A program made the position numbers and the translations under genes. A DNA stretch of 64,000 nt from Bryum argenteum (taxonomy: Eukaryota > Streptophyta > Bryopsida > Bryales > Bryaceae): positions 35,256,101 to 35,320,100 of the forward strand of contig CM073321.1 of the NCBI GenBank assembly GCA_037043015.1, written 5' to 3'. A model generated the notes under the pieces. It was given only the letters and a program-made list of their open reading frames with translations. It had not been told where the DNA came from and made no database searches. Below, piece after piece: positions 34,720 through 46,117 of the stretch (position 1 is its first letter; each line of letters starts with the position of its first letter).

Positions 34720-35410
34720 ACGACAATAAGGATTGAAATAAAGAAGGGAATAGAGACATAGATACACACAAAGACGGGATTATGGACGCGGATAAAGATG
34801 AGGATGGAAACTTGGATATAGACAAAGAAGAGGTTATAGACTCGGTCAAAGATGGAGACGGAGGCAATAATGGTGACATGAACATGGACTATGATAAAGA
34901 GGGGGATTCGACCGGCGACAAGAATGGAGACATAGACACTGACGAGAATGAGGTGATGGACTCACATTAAGAAGGGACATGGACACCGATTAACACAAAG
35001 ACATGGACTAGGATTAAGACATGGATATGAAGTGGGATTAAAACGAGGAGATCGACTAGAATGAAGATGGAGATATGGATTGGAATTAAGACGAGTATAT
35101 GGATTGGAATTGAGTCGACGAAAAGGACTAGGATTAAGACGTGGATATGGGTTGAGATTGAGACACGAATGTCAACCATACATGGAGATAAACTAGACGG
35201 GACATGAACTAGCATTAAGACGAGGACATGGACTAATATTAAGATGAGAACTTCGACTGGTATTAAGACAAACATGGACCAGATTGGTTTTAAGACAAGG
35301 ACATGAAGTGCGATTGAGACAAGAACATGGAATTGGATTAAGAGAGTGACTTGGACTCAAATTAAGACAGGAACATGGACTCAAATTAAGAGGGAGACAT
35401 AGATTGGAAT
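34720..35410. repeat. Purine-rich degenerate repeat tract
   Basis: The plus strand is about 700 bp of strongly purine-biased, degenerate units of the type GGATTAAGACGAGGACATGG (roughly 18-30 bp). It produces an Asp/Glu-rich frame on one strand (34782-34970) and hydrophobic Ile/Leu/Val frames on the other. Both are composition artefacts. Confidence 0.7.
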
Positions 35411-35500
35411 TCACAAGTGGCAGAGGGTGGTTGAAACAACATTTTAAACAACGTGTTGTTTGAACCGGGTTAAAACTAACATATTTATGTTCTTAATAAT

Positions 35501-35640
35501 ATGTTGTTTCAACACAAGTTCAAACAACATTGCGCACTATGTTGTTTCAACACATGTTTTAAGAACATCATAAAATGTTGTTTCAACACATGTTTTAACA
35601 ACAACATAGAAATGTTGTTTCAACACGTCTTGTTTAAACA
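35501..35640. repeat. ~37-bp repeat, four copies, with palindromic words
   Basis: ATGTTGTTTCAACAC starts at 35501, 35539, 35575 and 35612, a spacing of 36-38 bp. Flanking GTTGTTTAAACAAC-like words make local inverted repeats. The frame through it is not a gene. Confidence 0.8.
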
Positions 35641-36182
35641 ACAATTAAGTTCAAATGTCTCAAAATCTTATAAAAACAAAGATTTCAAAATATCACGTAA
35701 CAGTAGATTTCAAGAGGGTTTCAACATCTTCAAATTCAATATGTATTACATTGAGATCTATATGTTCAAATGGGGTATATTCCAGATGGCCTCTAGACTA
35801 TCATCATCTCTCTTCTTCAGGGAACTATTTCAAATAATATGATCTACTAGGCGCTTAAGCCTCTAAGTTAAAGTATTTGCGCCGGGCCAATCTGGTTTCT
35901 CTCTGCATAATCTGTATACAAAAGTTCATTTTAAAAGATGTACGATACACCAATCACAATGAAAAAAACTATTACCTAAATAGGAGGCAACCTTCATGTG
36001 GATTGCAAAAGAGAGCATGAGAAGAAGTTAGAATGTAAGGTGAACGAAGGTTCTGCTTCACATTCAAATCGTTAATAAGCACATGTCAAGCGAAGGAAAT
36101 AATTCGACTAACACACCTTACTACGCATGCAGGAGACCTACTGTTTACAAATTTTTTCCCTGACATTGGATACAATAACTTA

Positions 36183-37310
36183 CTATGCACTATTTTGCTC
36201 CGTGTTTTTATCTAAAGTATATATCAAGTCATGTAAGAAGCTCCTTTTTGACAAGACTTCATGCTCTGGAAACCAGTTTTTAGAAATCTTGTGAAACTGG
36301 GTTGGCGCACTCATAAACTTCTCTGCAAAATGCAACATATAAATCCCAAATTTGCAATCGTTCTTCTGTTGAGGAACATCAACTTGGATATATTTTAATT
36401 TATAAATCACAATCCTTGTCATGCTCTTATTAATATTTGGATGTTCACTCATCCAAAATTCAAATAAAAAATCTCGGATGTCGTTTTCAATTCGACTATG
36501 AAAATTTAAGACCGAATCTAAATGCTGAATACATGCACGGTCCTCTCCATCTGTAGCTTCAGAGTCTTCACATATGATTTTCCCATGGTTATTTATCACT
36601 ACAAGGCTCCAATGCAGATTGTAATTTTAGAATCACAATTCAAGAAACATTAGAATTTAAACTAAGAAACTTTTATATGAACAATGCAACTATTATATTT
36701 GACAATAAATAAATATAATAAGGAAACGTAATAAAAGTACTATCACTAGAGCAATTATAATAATGAAAAATTAAGAAAGAACTTACTTTTGATTGAAAGT
36801 TTGGATCAATAAATAATGTTTATAAAAAATAGAACCACTTACATAAACCCAATCTTTAACTGCATCAAATGGAATCTTAGACTTTATCGTTGTTGACGTG
36901 TAATGAAAAATTTCGTATAAAAAAATGAATTCAAAAAATAAAATCTCTTATTCTCAATCTTAGAAAATTTTGATTGAAGAAATCTGCATCACCACCACAA
37001 TACTACTTAGCAAATTTTACTAAAATAATTAGAATGTAAAGAAAAATATTATAAAAATATAATGTTAAAAATGAGCATACCTCATATAAAAATGTATAAG
37101 TTTGTCATCATGTAACATTGGCAGGCGAGATTTTGCTTTTAAAATTGAAATGTATTCAGTTGTAATCCTCAGAGCATCAAATTTGCCCTTTAGACAAAGC
37201 ATGTTTAAAAATTTGTGTAACCAGGATTTAGGTGCACTAAACAGTACACCATCATTCTCACCAATTTCCTTTTCATTTTGTTCCGCCGAACTGCAATTAT
37301 GAAAATCAAT
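36183..37310 (-). pseudogene. Ulp1/C48 SUMO-protease-like remnant
   Basis: On the minus strand, LHWSLVVINNHGKI (catalytic His region), IQHLDSV (catalytic Asp) and VPQQKNDCKFGIYML (Gln and catalytic Cys) occur in the order expected for a C48 cysteine protease. An upstream block at about 37110-37300 (APKSWLHKFL, LPMLHDDKLIHFYMR) would be the N-terminal part. Between them (36840-36960) the frame shifts, and no AG acceptor free of stops precedes the His block, so it is decayed. The usual DCG is DCKFG here. C48 genes often travel in CACTA and Mutator elements; the neighbouring CACTA-like element at 38.5-41.9 kb may be its carrier, but no left terminus was found to prove that. Confidence 0.6.
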
Positions 37311-38495
37311 AAAGCATGCTCATTTTAATCTCATTGAAATTCACATTCATCAAATCTACAATCATCAACCCAAAAAACAAATACTATACTTAAATTTATA
37401 AGAAAATATTTTCTCTTTAATTTACATTTTGATCATTTGTAACACAGTCCGAAATAGTAGCTGATATTGATTGCATCCACTTGAAGCTCCCCACGTGCAG
37501 ATGTCACCACACCACTTGTTTGACTTTTTCTAGTTGCCACAAGCCCAAAACAGGAGGATATGATGACTATTTTAATGCCATGTTTAGATTCTTTGTACAG
37601 AAAAGGAGATGAGCATCTTTGAGGTAATTCACAAATTCCACTACGCACAAACGCAAAGAGAAAACACGAGTCCTATTGCCGCAATAGCTTCCATATATAT
37701 CAACCTGCAACTACATCAATTGATCAAACTTCTCGAGGAGGCAAACAAATTCATCGTAACTGTAAATAGCAAAGACAAATACAACAATCACTTTTGACCT
37801 TCAAGTGGTGCATACATCGAAGAGCAAATGGCACGCAGCAACCTCTGAGGTAGAATTGAAGGCTTTCCCCGTCTTCTAGGTCTTCACACCCTTAGCTGAG
37901 CAGGAAGCAATTTGTTTGATGCGGTGGCCACCTTCAAGGGACTCCATGGCCACAACGTATATCTTCAAGTCCCCAGATTACGCATTATTGTTTTTGATGA
38001 TCATGTTATGGCATTCGTAGACGGCGAAAGGAAATATGTTCTTGTGGCAAACGACTGAGTGCGAATATTCCTACAAGTTGAACACCTTGAACACCGTAAT
38101 TCCATCTTAAGCGGCGTCACATCTCCCGGAACGCACAATGGTTGGTGAGTATAATTAGTGCCAATCTTATAAGGACTTATGTCACAATATTGTGCGTCGA
38201 AGTCCTTTGCGTCTCTGCACTCGAATGGCTTACAACTTTGTTACTACAATATCTCTTTCTTGCAGTTTTGAACTCTATAGTGTTATTTCTTGCATTCCAT
38301 ACAAAAATAGGATGTTCAATTTGTTACAGTGTTAGTAATTGAGAGACAAAAAATCAAGGCATACAACGGAATCAATCTTTTTTCAAGTAGTTATCATCGA
38401 GTCGCCATCACATTCTAATAAATAAGCAGAATGCTTACCGGTAGTGGCAGGGACGGTGCGCTCAAGAGCAGTGAATCGGTGATGTGTGAGGCTTG
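37311..38495. other. Unassigned stretch left of the CACTA-like copy
   Basis: No ORF of recognisable family. It may be the interior of a longer CACTA element, with the C48 remnant at its left, since the homology shared with the second copy starts only at about 38500. Confidence 0.3.
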
Positions 38496-38499
38496 TGTA

Positions 38500-41400
38500 A
38501 AGAGTAGGTGAATGGGCAGCGGTTTTCAAAAGTAGAAAAAACATCACACTTTTGATTTTATTTTTATTTTTATTTTTATTTTAGAAAAAAAATATTAAAT
38601 CATTATGTGACGTGGCAATATTGAAATAATAATTTTAGGGTATTTTCACTATTTTTTCATTGGTCTATTTTTTGATATATTAAAATATAAAATTATATTC
38701 CAATATAATATATATTTTGTAAATTTTTATTATAATAAAATGATTTAGAATATTATAATTTTGTAAATTTTTTATGATTTAAAAATATTTAAATATTTAA
38801 AAAATATTATACATAAAATATAATATCTATAAAATAACAATGGTGCCGAAAAATAGAATTTCAAAGTAAAAGTAATTTCGTGGATATTTAATCCTCAAAA
38901 AACAAGTGGATATAGATTAAAAAAGTTATTTAGAGCGCTTTATCTACATGGCAACAAAAATTTCACGTCGGACCACTTGTCAAATCATACAACATGTACT
39001 CAGATGTCTAACACAATGCCCAACTTACCATAACTGCGGTCAGGCATGAATGTCGGCGTAGACGTCTACTCGAATGTCTATGAAGATGTTTTGCACAACA
39101 TCCTCCTAGACGTCATTTACCAAAAAGAGGCAGTACTTAAGGGTCTCTTAACAATAATATCAACTTCTTCTCTTACTACTTGTCCTCCATTGATGTAGGT
39201 CTCTGATTAGGCTCTATCTCTTATAACCATCAATGCTCGAATATTTAAAGAAAATGTAAAAAGAAAATAAAAACAATAAAGAGTATTTTTTGGCTTACTT
39301 CAAGAAGGAATTAAATATTATTGATTACTAATAGATTAGAGTATTATAGTCTAATGGCAAGATTATACATTACTCTATCATCAACAACCAATATTATACA
39401 AATTGAAGCAAATTTAGAAGAGATATGAATTTATGAAAGTAGCTATTTAATACAGTTTAGGAGACAATTCAAGAATAGAATTAGTATTAAGAAAGTTACT
39501 TGGAAAGTTAGTTAGGGTAGAATTTAAATGTAGTTAAGAGTTTGAAAGAGAGCCTATGATCATGGGAGACTATAAATAGTCTTATGATTGTAATTCCACA
39601 CTTTTTCTATCAATAAAGATTATTTTATTTGTTGTAGAAGAAACTCTATGACTTAAATTACGTGCTTTGTTGTGGAAAGAACTTTGAAGCATATGGTATC
39701 TGGTTTGTTGTGGAGGAAAACGAAAAACCTTTTATAGTTAATGTGTTGCAGTTGAAACCCTGAAGATGTCATCAGATGTCTATGATAATGTTTGCAGGAA
39801 GGTCTAAGATGACGTCCATTAAGATGTTTAATCATGAAGTCTATGAAGATGTCGAAGATGACATCTACGACAACATCCAGAACCATCTAAAGGGATGATT
39901 TTCATCAACTTCAGTGGATGAACAGAGGCGGCTAGGGTTTGCTGCCGCCGCCATAGTTAGGTTATGAGACCTTTACGTAGAATTAGAGGCCGCACAAAGC
40001 TCAGTTTTACCTTCATTCTTTCAAGGAGTTAGTGTTTAGAGTGTAGAGGCTTAAGTTTGCTTCTTCATGTAGCTAGGGTTTGTTGCCGCTGCCATAATTA
40101 GGACATAGACCTTTAAATGGAAGTACAAAGATCATTTTTGCCTTAGTTTCTCTAAAGAGTTAGTGTTTAAAGTGTAGAGGATCTCAAAATTGTTTTCTTT
40201 CAGTTTTAGAATGATTGTTAACTACAATAAGAGAATAGTAGTTGTAGAAATCCAGTAGCTCTCAAGGTTGAAATATGCTCTCAAGGTTCTAAGAGGTACT
40301 GGATTTCAAAAGCATCATGTACAAGAAACCATAGGACTTGTAGTATTTGATTTATTGTGGAAGAAACCCTAGTACTTGTAGTATTTGATTTGTTGTAGAA
40401 GATGTCTATGATGATGTCTGCAAGGATGTCTTAGAGCATGTCTATAAAAATGTCTAACTGTGTTGAAGGAATTCTGTTTTGAAGGGTGGAATATGAGGGG
40501 TTGGGGTCCCTCTACGATGGTAAAGAAAGCTTAGAAAACACATGAACATAGAAGAAGTATGCCAGAGTAAGTAAATTGTTGTTTTTTCACAATTGCAGAG
40601 AGGCAGTCTAAACACGAAACACGACCTAAGGCTGCGAAGAAAAAATGAAGCGACATGCTTGCTTGTAGGTGAGTTGAATAGATGTATGCATAGATGTCTA
40701 TAAAGTTGTTTTTAATGATGTCTGGAAGGATGTCAGAACAAATGTCCAAGCAGATGTCTGCAAGAATGTCTAACTATGTCGATATCTTGGGGTTAGGAAG
40801 TAAACCAGCTCAACCTAGGAAGGACTTGCAATTAAATGGAATTAATCATACTTTTTTTACCTTTACATACCTTTCTATAATTGCAGTTGATATTGGCTTA
40901 TTGAACATGTGTAGCGGCGGGACATGTACATGATCATACGGGTATTGACAGCAAGTGATGGTAGAGGAGGGGCTTCCGGAATTCAAATTGTGGGTGCGTA
41001 GTATATCGTAGTTGTTGACATGCGTATTTGTAAATACTCTAGTTTTGTGGTATCTGAGGTTCTAATGACCTAAGCAATATATGTTTGACTCACACTTTTA
41101 GGTGACAGTGTTTACTGATGATGTTATGTGAGACGTCTGTGGATTACGATTCTAATGACTATATGAACATCGAAATGTCATCCTAGATGTCCTATCATAT
41201 GCCCGGAAAACATTAATAGTAACATTGTTGGAAACATCATATCTAACAGAAAACGTTTACATCGATATCCTATGGGATGTCGCTACAAACATCCGAGCAA
41301 ACATCACAAATTTAAGAAGGACATCAACCTAAACATCCTTTTACGCACTAGAGACATCTTATAAGACATAAAACATGGCTTCTAAGATATCTTGTAAGAC

Positions 41401-41943
41401 ATTGCATACGTCTTGCAAGACATCTTGTACAACATTTAAGATGTGTTGCAAGACATTTAAGTTGACTTAGGTGATGTCTAAAACTATCATGATAGAAGCA
41501 TAAAACCCCCAAAATATGTTGACGTGGCATGCCACATCATTTTTCTGGGTCTACATCAACTTATCCCGCGTGCTACGTTAGATTCTCCCGGGTGCCACGA
41601 CAGTTTTTCTCGGGTCTACTAAGGATTCTAGCGCCGCCATGTCATCTTTCGTGGAACCATGTTAAATTCCACATCATGATGAATTTCATCCCCGTGTGAC
41701 ACTGCCCGTCCACTTCAAGCTGATGTGTCATCTATGTGGCACCCACGTGGCACACATTTTACCCTTTCAAAATTACCTTAAGACATCTTCGATCTTAAGA
41801 CATCAGCCTGTCTTTTTGGACGTCTGCTTAAATATCTGTCATGTGTAGGATGCTTATGGTCTATGAGACATCCTTATGAATGTCTACATCGTCTTTCTAG
41901 ACATCAATTACAACATCACTAAAAACGCAGGTTTCTTATAGTG
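38500..41943. mobile_element. CACTA-like element, copy 1 (left end not found)
   Basis: The right terminus GTTTCTTATAGTG (41931-41943) is the inverted repeat of CACTATAAGAAAC at 60806. From about 38500 to 41530 the sequence is homologous, block for block, to 61100-64000. AGATGTCT and AGACATCT words are dense at 38990-39130, 39760-39890, 40380-40770, 41150-41460 and 41780-41920. A leader-like GGCTAGGGTTTGCTGCCGCC block is duplicated about 140 bp apart (39932, 40070). There is no transposase ORF. Copy 1 has about 110 bp near 40520-40640 that copy 2 lacks. Confidence 0.75.
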
Positions 41944-42615
41944 ACACAAAAAGTTTCAATGCAGTAGGCAAGGCGAGTGAATTTCGTAGTTTTTTTATCG
42001 CAAGAACATATTACAAACGAGGTCGTGGGGAGTGCTCCTCACCCGACTTACCATGTCGAACGAAATCAGTATTTATACTAGATCACTGCAATATAGGGTA
42101 AGGGTTCGTGGCAGCTACCAAGCCGACAGAACCCATACCCATGTCCATCCGGCTTCATCCCGCCCTTGCCGCGATTGCGGCTGTCCTGCCCGACAGCCGC
42201 GGGCCGCTGCCCTGCCCGTCCGCTCCCTGTTCGCTCCCCGTTGACGCTGTTTTGTTCATCGCTGCTTTCCTCTCCTCTCCGGAGCCCGGCGCCGCCACAC
42301 GCTCCACTGCCGTTACACTGGAGTTAGAGCAGTGCTATCTGCTCTGGGGAGTCGGACTAGACTTGAGACAAGAATGTTCACCATCTGAAAAACTCTGCTG
42401 GTGTGCCATTACAGTTTCAAAGCGTCGTGCTCCATTGGTGCAGATAGATAGAAAATAATGATACCCTATCTTATTGTGTCTTATCTCCGTATGTTTCTTT
42501 CGTTCGTTTTTGGGTTTCGTCTTACGGATTAAGCGCGGTGGTCATTGAATGTAAATTCTCAAGGGTAGGGTTTAATGATACCAAGCTGAAGAGTCATCAC
42601 GCATTCGATTCGGAA

Positions 42616-42707
42616 ATGTGGTGGGCAACTGCTGAGGAGCTGGCAAGGAGCAAGGCTGTGGTACTCTCCCTCTACCGGAACTACGCGCACTCCGCACTGA
42701 GAAAAAG
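42616..42707 (+). CDS. First exon with an LYR motif, left side of the MULE
   Basis: From the ATG at 42616 the reading is MWWATAEELARSKAVVL, then SLYRNYAHSALRK, ending at a GTAGCG donor after 42707 (phase 2). LYR-motif proteins begin in just this way (a helix with SLYR) and bind the mitochondrial acyl carrier/Fe-S assembly machinery. No second LYR exon was found. The next coding block (about 43585) does not join in phase, so this could be a captured host exon or a chance match. Too short for certainty. Confidence 0.35.
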
Positions 42708-43584
42708 GTAGCGCCATCTTCGCATTACCATTGCTCGAGCTTTTTTATATCTTTGAAGTGGATCTGGTGCCTTTCTTGATCGATCTAGGTGTTTGTAGTT
42801 TTCTCTAGCGGTGGTGAAGGTTTGCCAGGGTTCAGTTTGTGAAGGTTCCCGACAGAACTTTTCTTCTCATCATTTGTCGGTGAATTAGGTCTAGGTGTGC
42901 AATTTGCATTATTGTGATATGAGAGCGGTTTTGTTGGTGTTGTTATTGATTGATTAGGAAGAATATCCTTGTGACCGATTTTTCTAGTTTAGATCGACTA
43001 GCTTTGCTTCTTATGGAAGTTCAGGGTGAGCTTTGTAGCGAGTGTATGAGTGACGTGCGGATCCGAACTTTCTTGAGTGTAGCTTTACTTATCAGCGAAG
43101 CTGAATGTGGTATTAATATGTAGTTTTTAGTATCAGAAGGTCCTGAGTACGTAGAAGTATTATAAATTAGGACTAGAGAGTAATTTCAGCGATTTATGAT
43201 TACGAGAGTAATCTTTCGTCTTGGAATTCGTCTGATGCACTTGTGTATTCTTCACGCTGTTTGTGAAAGATTGAGCAATAAAGCGCATCTAGAATGAGAT
43301 TGATTTTGTTACTGGGTGCCATTTAGCTGCAGAGAATGTACGAATTAACATTAAATGTAAGCATACCTTCATGATTCAAGAAAGCATAACCTAAATTGGC
43401 GATATCATAAAATACGATAGGGTACTGATAGGGTATTGACAGACTTGGAATTGTATAGAATGAGATTGATTTTGTAACTCGGTGCGATTTAGGCATTTAG
43501 CTGCATAATCTATTCAAATCTCAACTTACTTCCTACTCCAGATTGAACAATCTCTCATTCCTTCTATCATGCCATCTTCAGAAG

Positions 43585-44739
43585 TATTCTGCAGGTTTGA
43601 AAATAGAGGGCTATGACAGCGATCCGTATGGATCGCCTGTTAAAGATGATTGTTTCAGAGAAATTGTCAATAAATATATTCAGAGGGTTCAAGAAGAAGA
43701 TGTAAATGAAACATCTTCTCTAGGGAAAGGTAAAGAAGTTCTCTTTGCGAGCCCCGAGGAGAGCCACGAAGAGAGCTTTGGGGAGAGTACCGACGATAAA
43801 GAAAACGATGATGAAAGCGAAGACAACGATGGAGACAGCAGTGGGAGTGGCAGTTTGTCATTTGATGCAGATAGAGGTATGTGTGAAATAACTTCTTATG
43901 CTCTAAGACAGAGTAAGATAGGGTATTGTTACATTAAGATACAATATTTTTCTTGTATAAATTTGAGATAGAGTTCTTTTCAAAGAAGATATTTAAGATA
44001 GTATAAGATAGGGTATTGACGGGGTAATATTATTATATAATTATAATTGCAATACCCTATCCTATCATATCCTAATTTTTTTAATCGTTTGATACTGCTT
44101 TTGATTAGGGTTTGCAAATGAAGGAGAAGCGTTTGAAAACCAAGGCATTGGTTTGGTTTCTAGATTTGTTTGTTTGGTGGGTAAGAGTAGGTGTTCTACC
44201 TACTTATCCAAAGAAAAAATTAAGAAACACCTCCTTGATTTTCACAACTACGGAGAAGTAGAAGCTGGGCAAGGAGGGCGACCACGTGCAAATCCAAGAG
44301 GATTCAAACGAACCACTAAGGAGCAGAACAAAAAGTACAACCAAAATGCCAAGCTACGTGTGAGTTCCAAAAATGCCATCAATAATTACAAAGCTATGAA
44401 GCGCTATGAGGTGAGCGCTATTCATCAATGGGAGGAATTGAGTGCAGTTGTTGAGAACCTCAAGGTTCCATCAAAACCGCCTCTAGCTAGGTTGTTTCAG
44501 CCTTATTTCAGGAGTATTTTGGTATGTCTAGTTGGGATGATGGTGACATTACTTCAGCTACATTACATTCGTTTCGTAATAAGAAGGATGCCGAAGAGAT
44601 TATTCATTCTAGCAAAAAACCTTACATGGCCAACATCAAATGGTATTGGGGAGGAAAATGGAGGAATGAGACAAACCGGGAGAAGAGAGAGGACAAGTTT
44701 CAAGCTTTGGTGGCTTATGCCAATGCTAAGAGGGGTTGA
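43585..44739 (+). pseudogene. MULE second gene: acidic, zinc-finger-like protein
   Basis: Block 1 ends at 43876 (DADR, donor GTATGT). Block 2 starts at 44109 after GATTAG in matching phase. Block 1 is acidic (TDDKENDDESEDNDGDSSGS). Block 2 has a Cys/His pattern (CLVGKSRC, then HLLDFH) that may bind zinc, followed by a basic region. Near 44505-44515 the frame must shift by one base to reach EYFGMSSWDDGD and WYWGGKWRNETNREKRE. The position matches the accessory gene of two-gene Mutator elements, but it is not a recognisable MURB homologue. Probably broken by the frameshift. Confidence 0.45.
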
Positions 44740-44759
44740 AAGAGTAAGTGTTTAAACTT

Positions 44760-46100
44760 AAACTCCTTTGTAGTTTTCATTATAATTTTACTGTAGATAG
44801 GGTATTGACATAGGTTTTCATTGTATTATAGATAGGGTATTGACATAGGTTTTGAATGTGTACAGATGGAAGAAAAAATCCGTTAAAGAGGACTATGTGA
44901 AGGAAAGTGTCGCAAGAGAGATGGCTATTCGTCATCTCTAGGTTTTCTAGAAACACTTACATTTGATTTGGTAGAATTTGATTTGATTTTGGACATATAT
45001 TTAGTAAGATATGGTTTGAGATAGGGTATTGTAATGCCATACATTCGACTACTTTCCTCCTGTCAACACCCTATCAATATCCTATCTTATTTTATGATAT
45101 CTATATATATTTGTATGGGTTTGTAGTTCGCGCTAGTGTCGTTTTCAAAATGAATGAATAGAAATTTAAATAAAATACAATTGATTATCTTCCCAGAAAT
45201 ATATAAAATCCGACAAACCTATTATGGTAATAAATATGGGTAGGCCAATGAACATTACAAAAGCATAATGATTAACAAAATCACTTTGAAGTTTACTTAT
45301 CTGCTCGGCTAATTTTCAAAATGTGTATGAAATTCCATAAGGTCCCAAAATTTTAATACAAAGGTTTTTATGGAGTTATTAAGTGGTAGGAGCCTCATTC
45401 ACCAAAGTTCTCGAGTGTTGACATAAATCATGACATGGAGATGATAAGTATTATGGTTTGTCTTATGATTCCATCATGTTCATAGGAACCTCCTTAGGTA
45501 GTCCAAGCGTTAGGAGATTAGATAAGGTATTGTGAAGTATATTTGAATTCTAGTTCCAGTGGTGTTTGTACGGATACTAGTTTTTGTCCCCGCACTTGTC
45601 GTATGGTGCAAATATAAGATAAGATGTAGGATAGAGGATTAGATAAGGTATTGTAAAATATCTTTGAATTCTAGCTGAATCTTACTTAAATGAGTAACGA
45701 CATCGTTTATAACAACACAGTGGATAGGGTATTGTCATATAGACTTGTAAACGATATGTGAATCCCCTCTGATAACATGTAGGATAGAAGACTAGTTAGG
45801 GTATTGTAAAAGATATGTGAATCCTAGTTGAAGCTTACTTAAACGAGTAAAAGTATCCGTTATAACAATACTGTAGATAGGGTACTGACAGGACCAATCA
45901 CTACCCTGTCTAAGAACTAATCTATTCACTCCGTAGTTCCAAATCATCGATTTCTTCGTGTCATCTCCTCAAACCAATCTTGGTTTCTTAATATACTATT
46001 TCCTAAACCGTTATCCACGGTGTTGAATGGAGCACGAGGATGTAGGGAGTCATTTACACTATCTACATTCAAAGCCCTATTCTTCCCACACAAAATTCTA
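44760..46100. repeat. Region between convergent MULE genes, rich in GATAGGGTATTG words
   Basis: No ORF. Words of the type GATAGGGTATTGACA occur near 44796, 44831, 45010, 45061 (inverted), 45520, 45630, 45724, 45798 and 45876. A ~115-bp unit ending in AAGGTATTGT(G/A)AA(G/A)TAT is repeated at about 45520 and 45630. Confidence 0.75.
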
Positions 46101-46117
46101 AATTCAGCAAGACCATG

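Noticed and set aside
34782..35414. Asp/Glu-rich frame and Leu/Val/Ile-rich opposite frames
   Set aside because: Purine-biased repeat tract; composition explains both strands.
39653..41530. Short His/Arg- and Ser-rich frames within the CACTA-like copy
   Set aside because: They read through repeated GATGTCT words, are not conserved as frames between the two copies and lack any domain.
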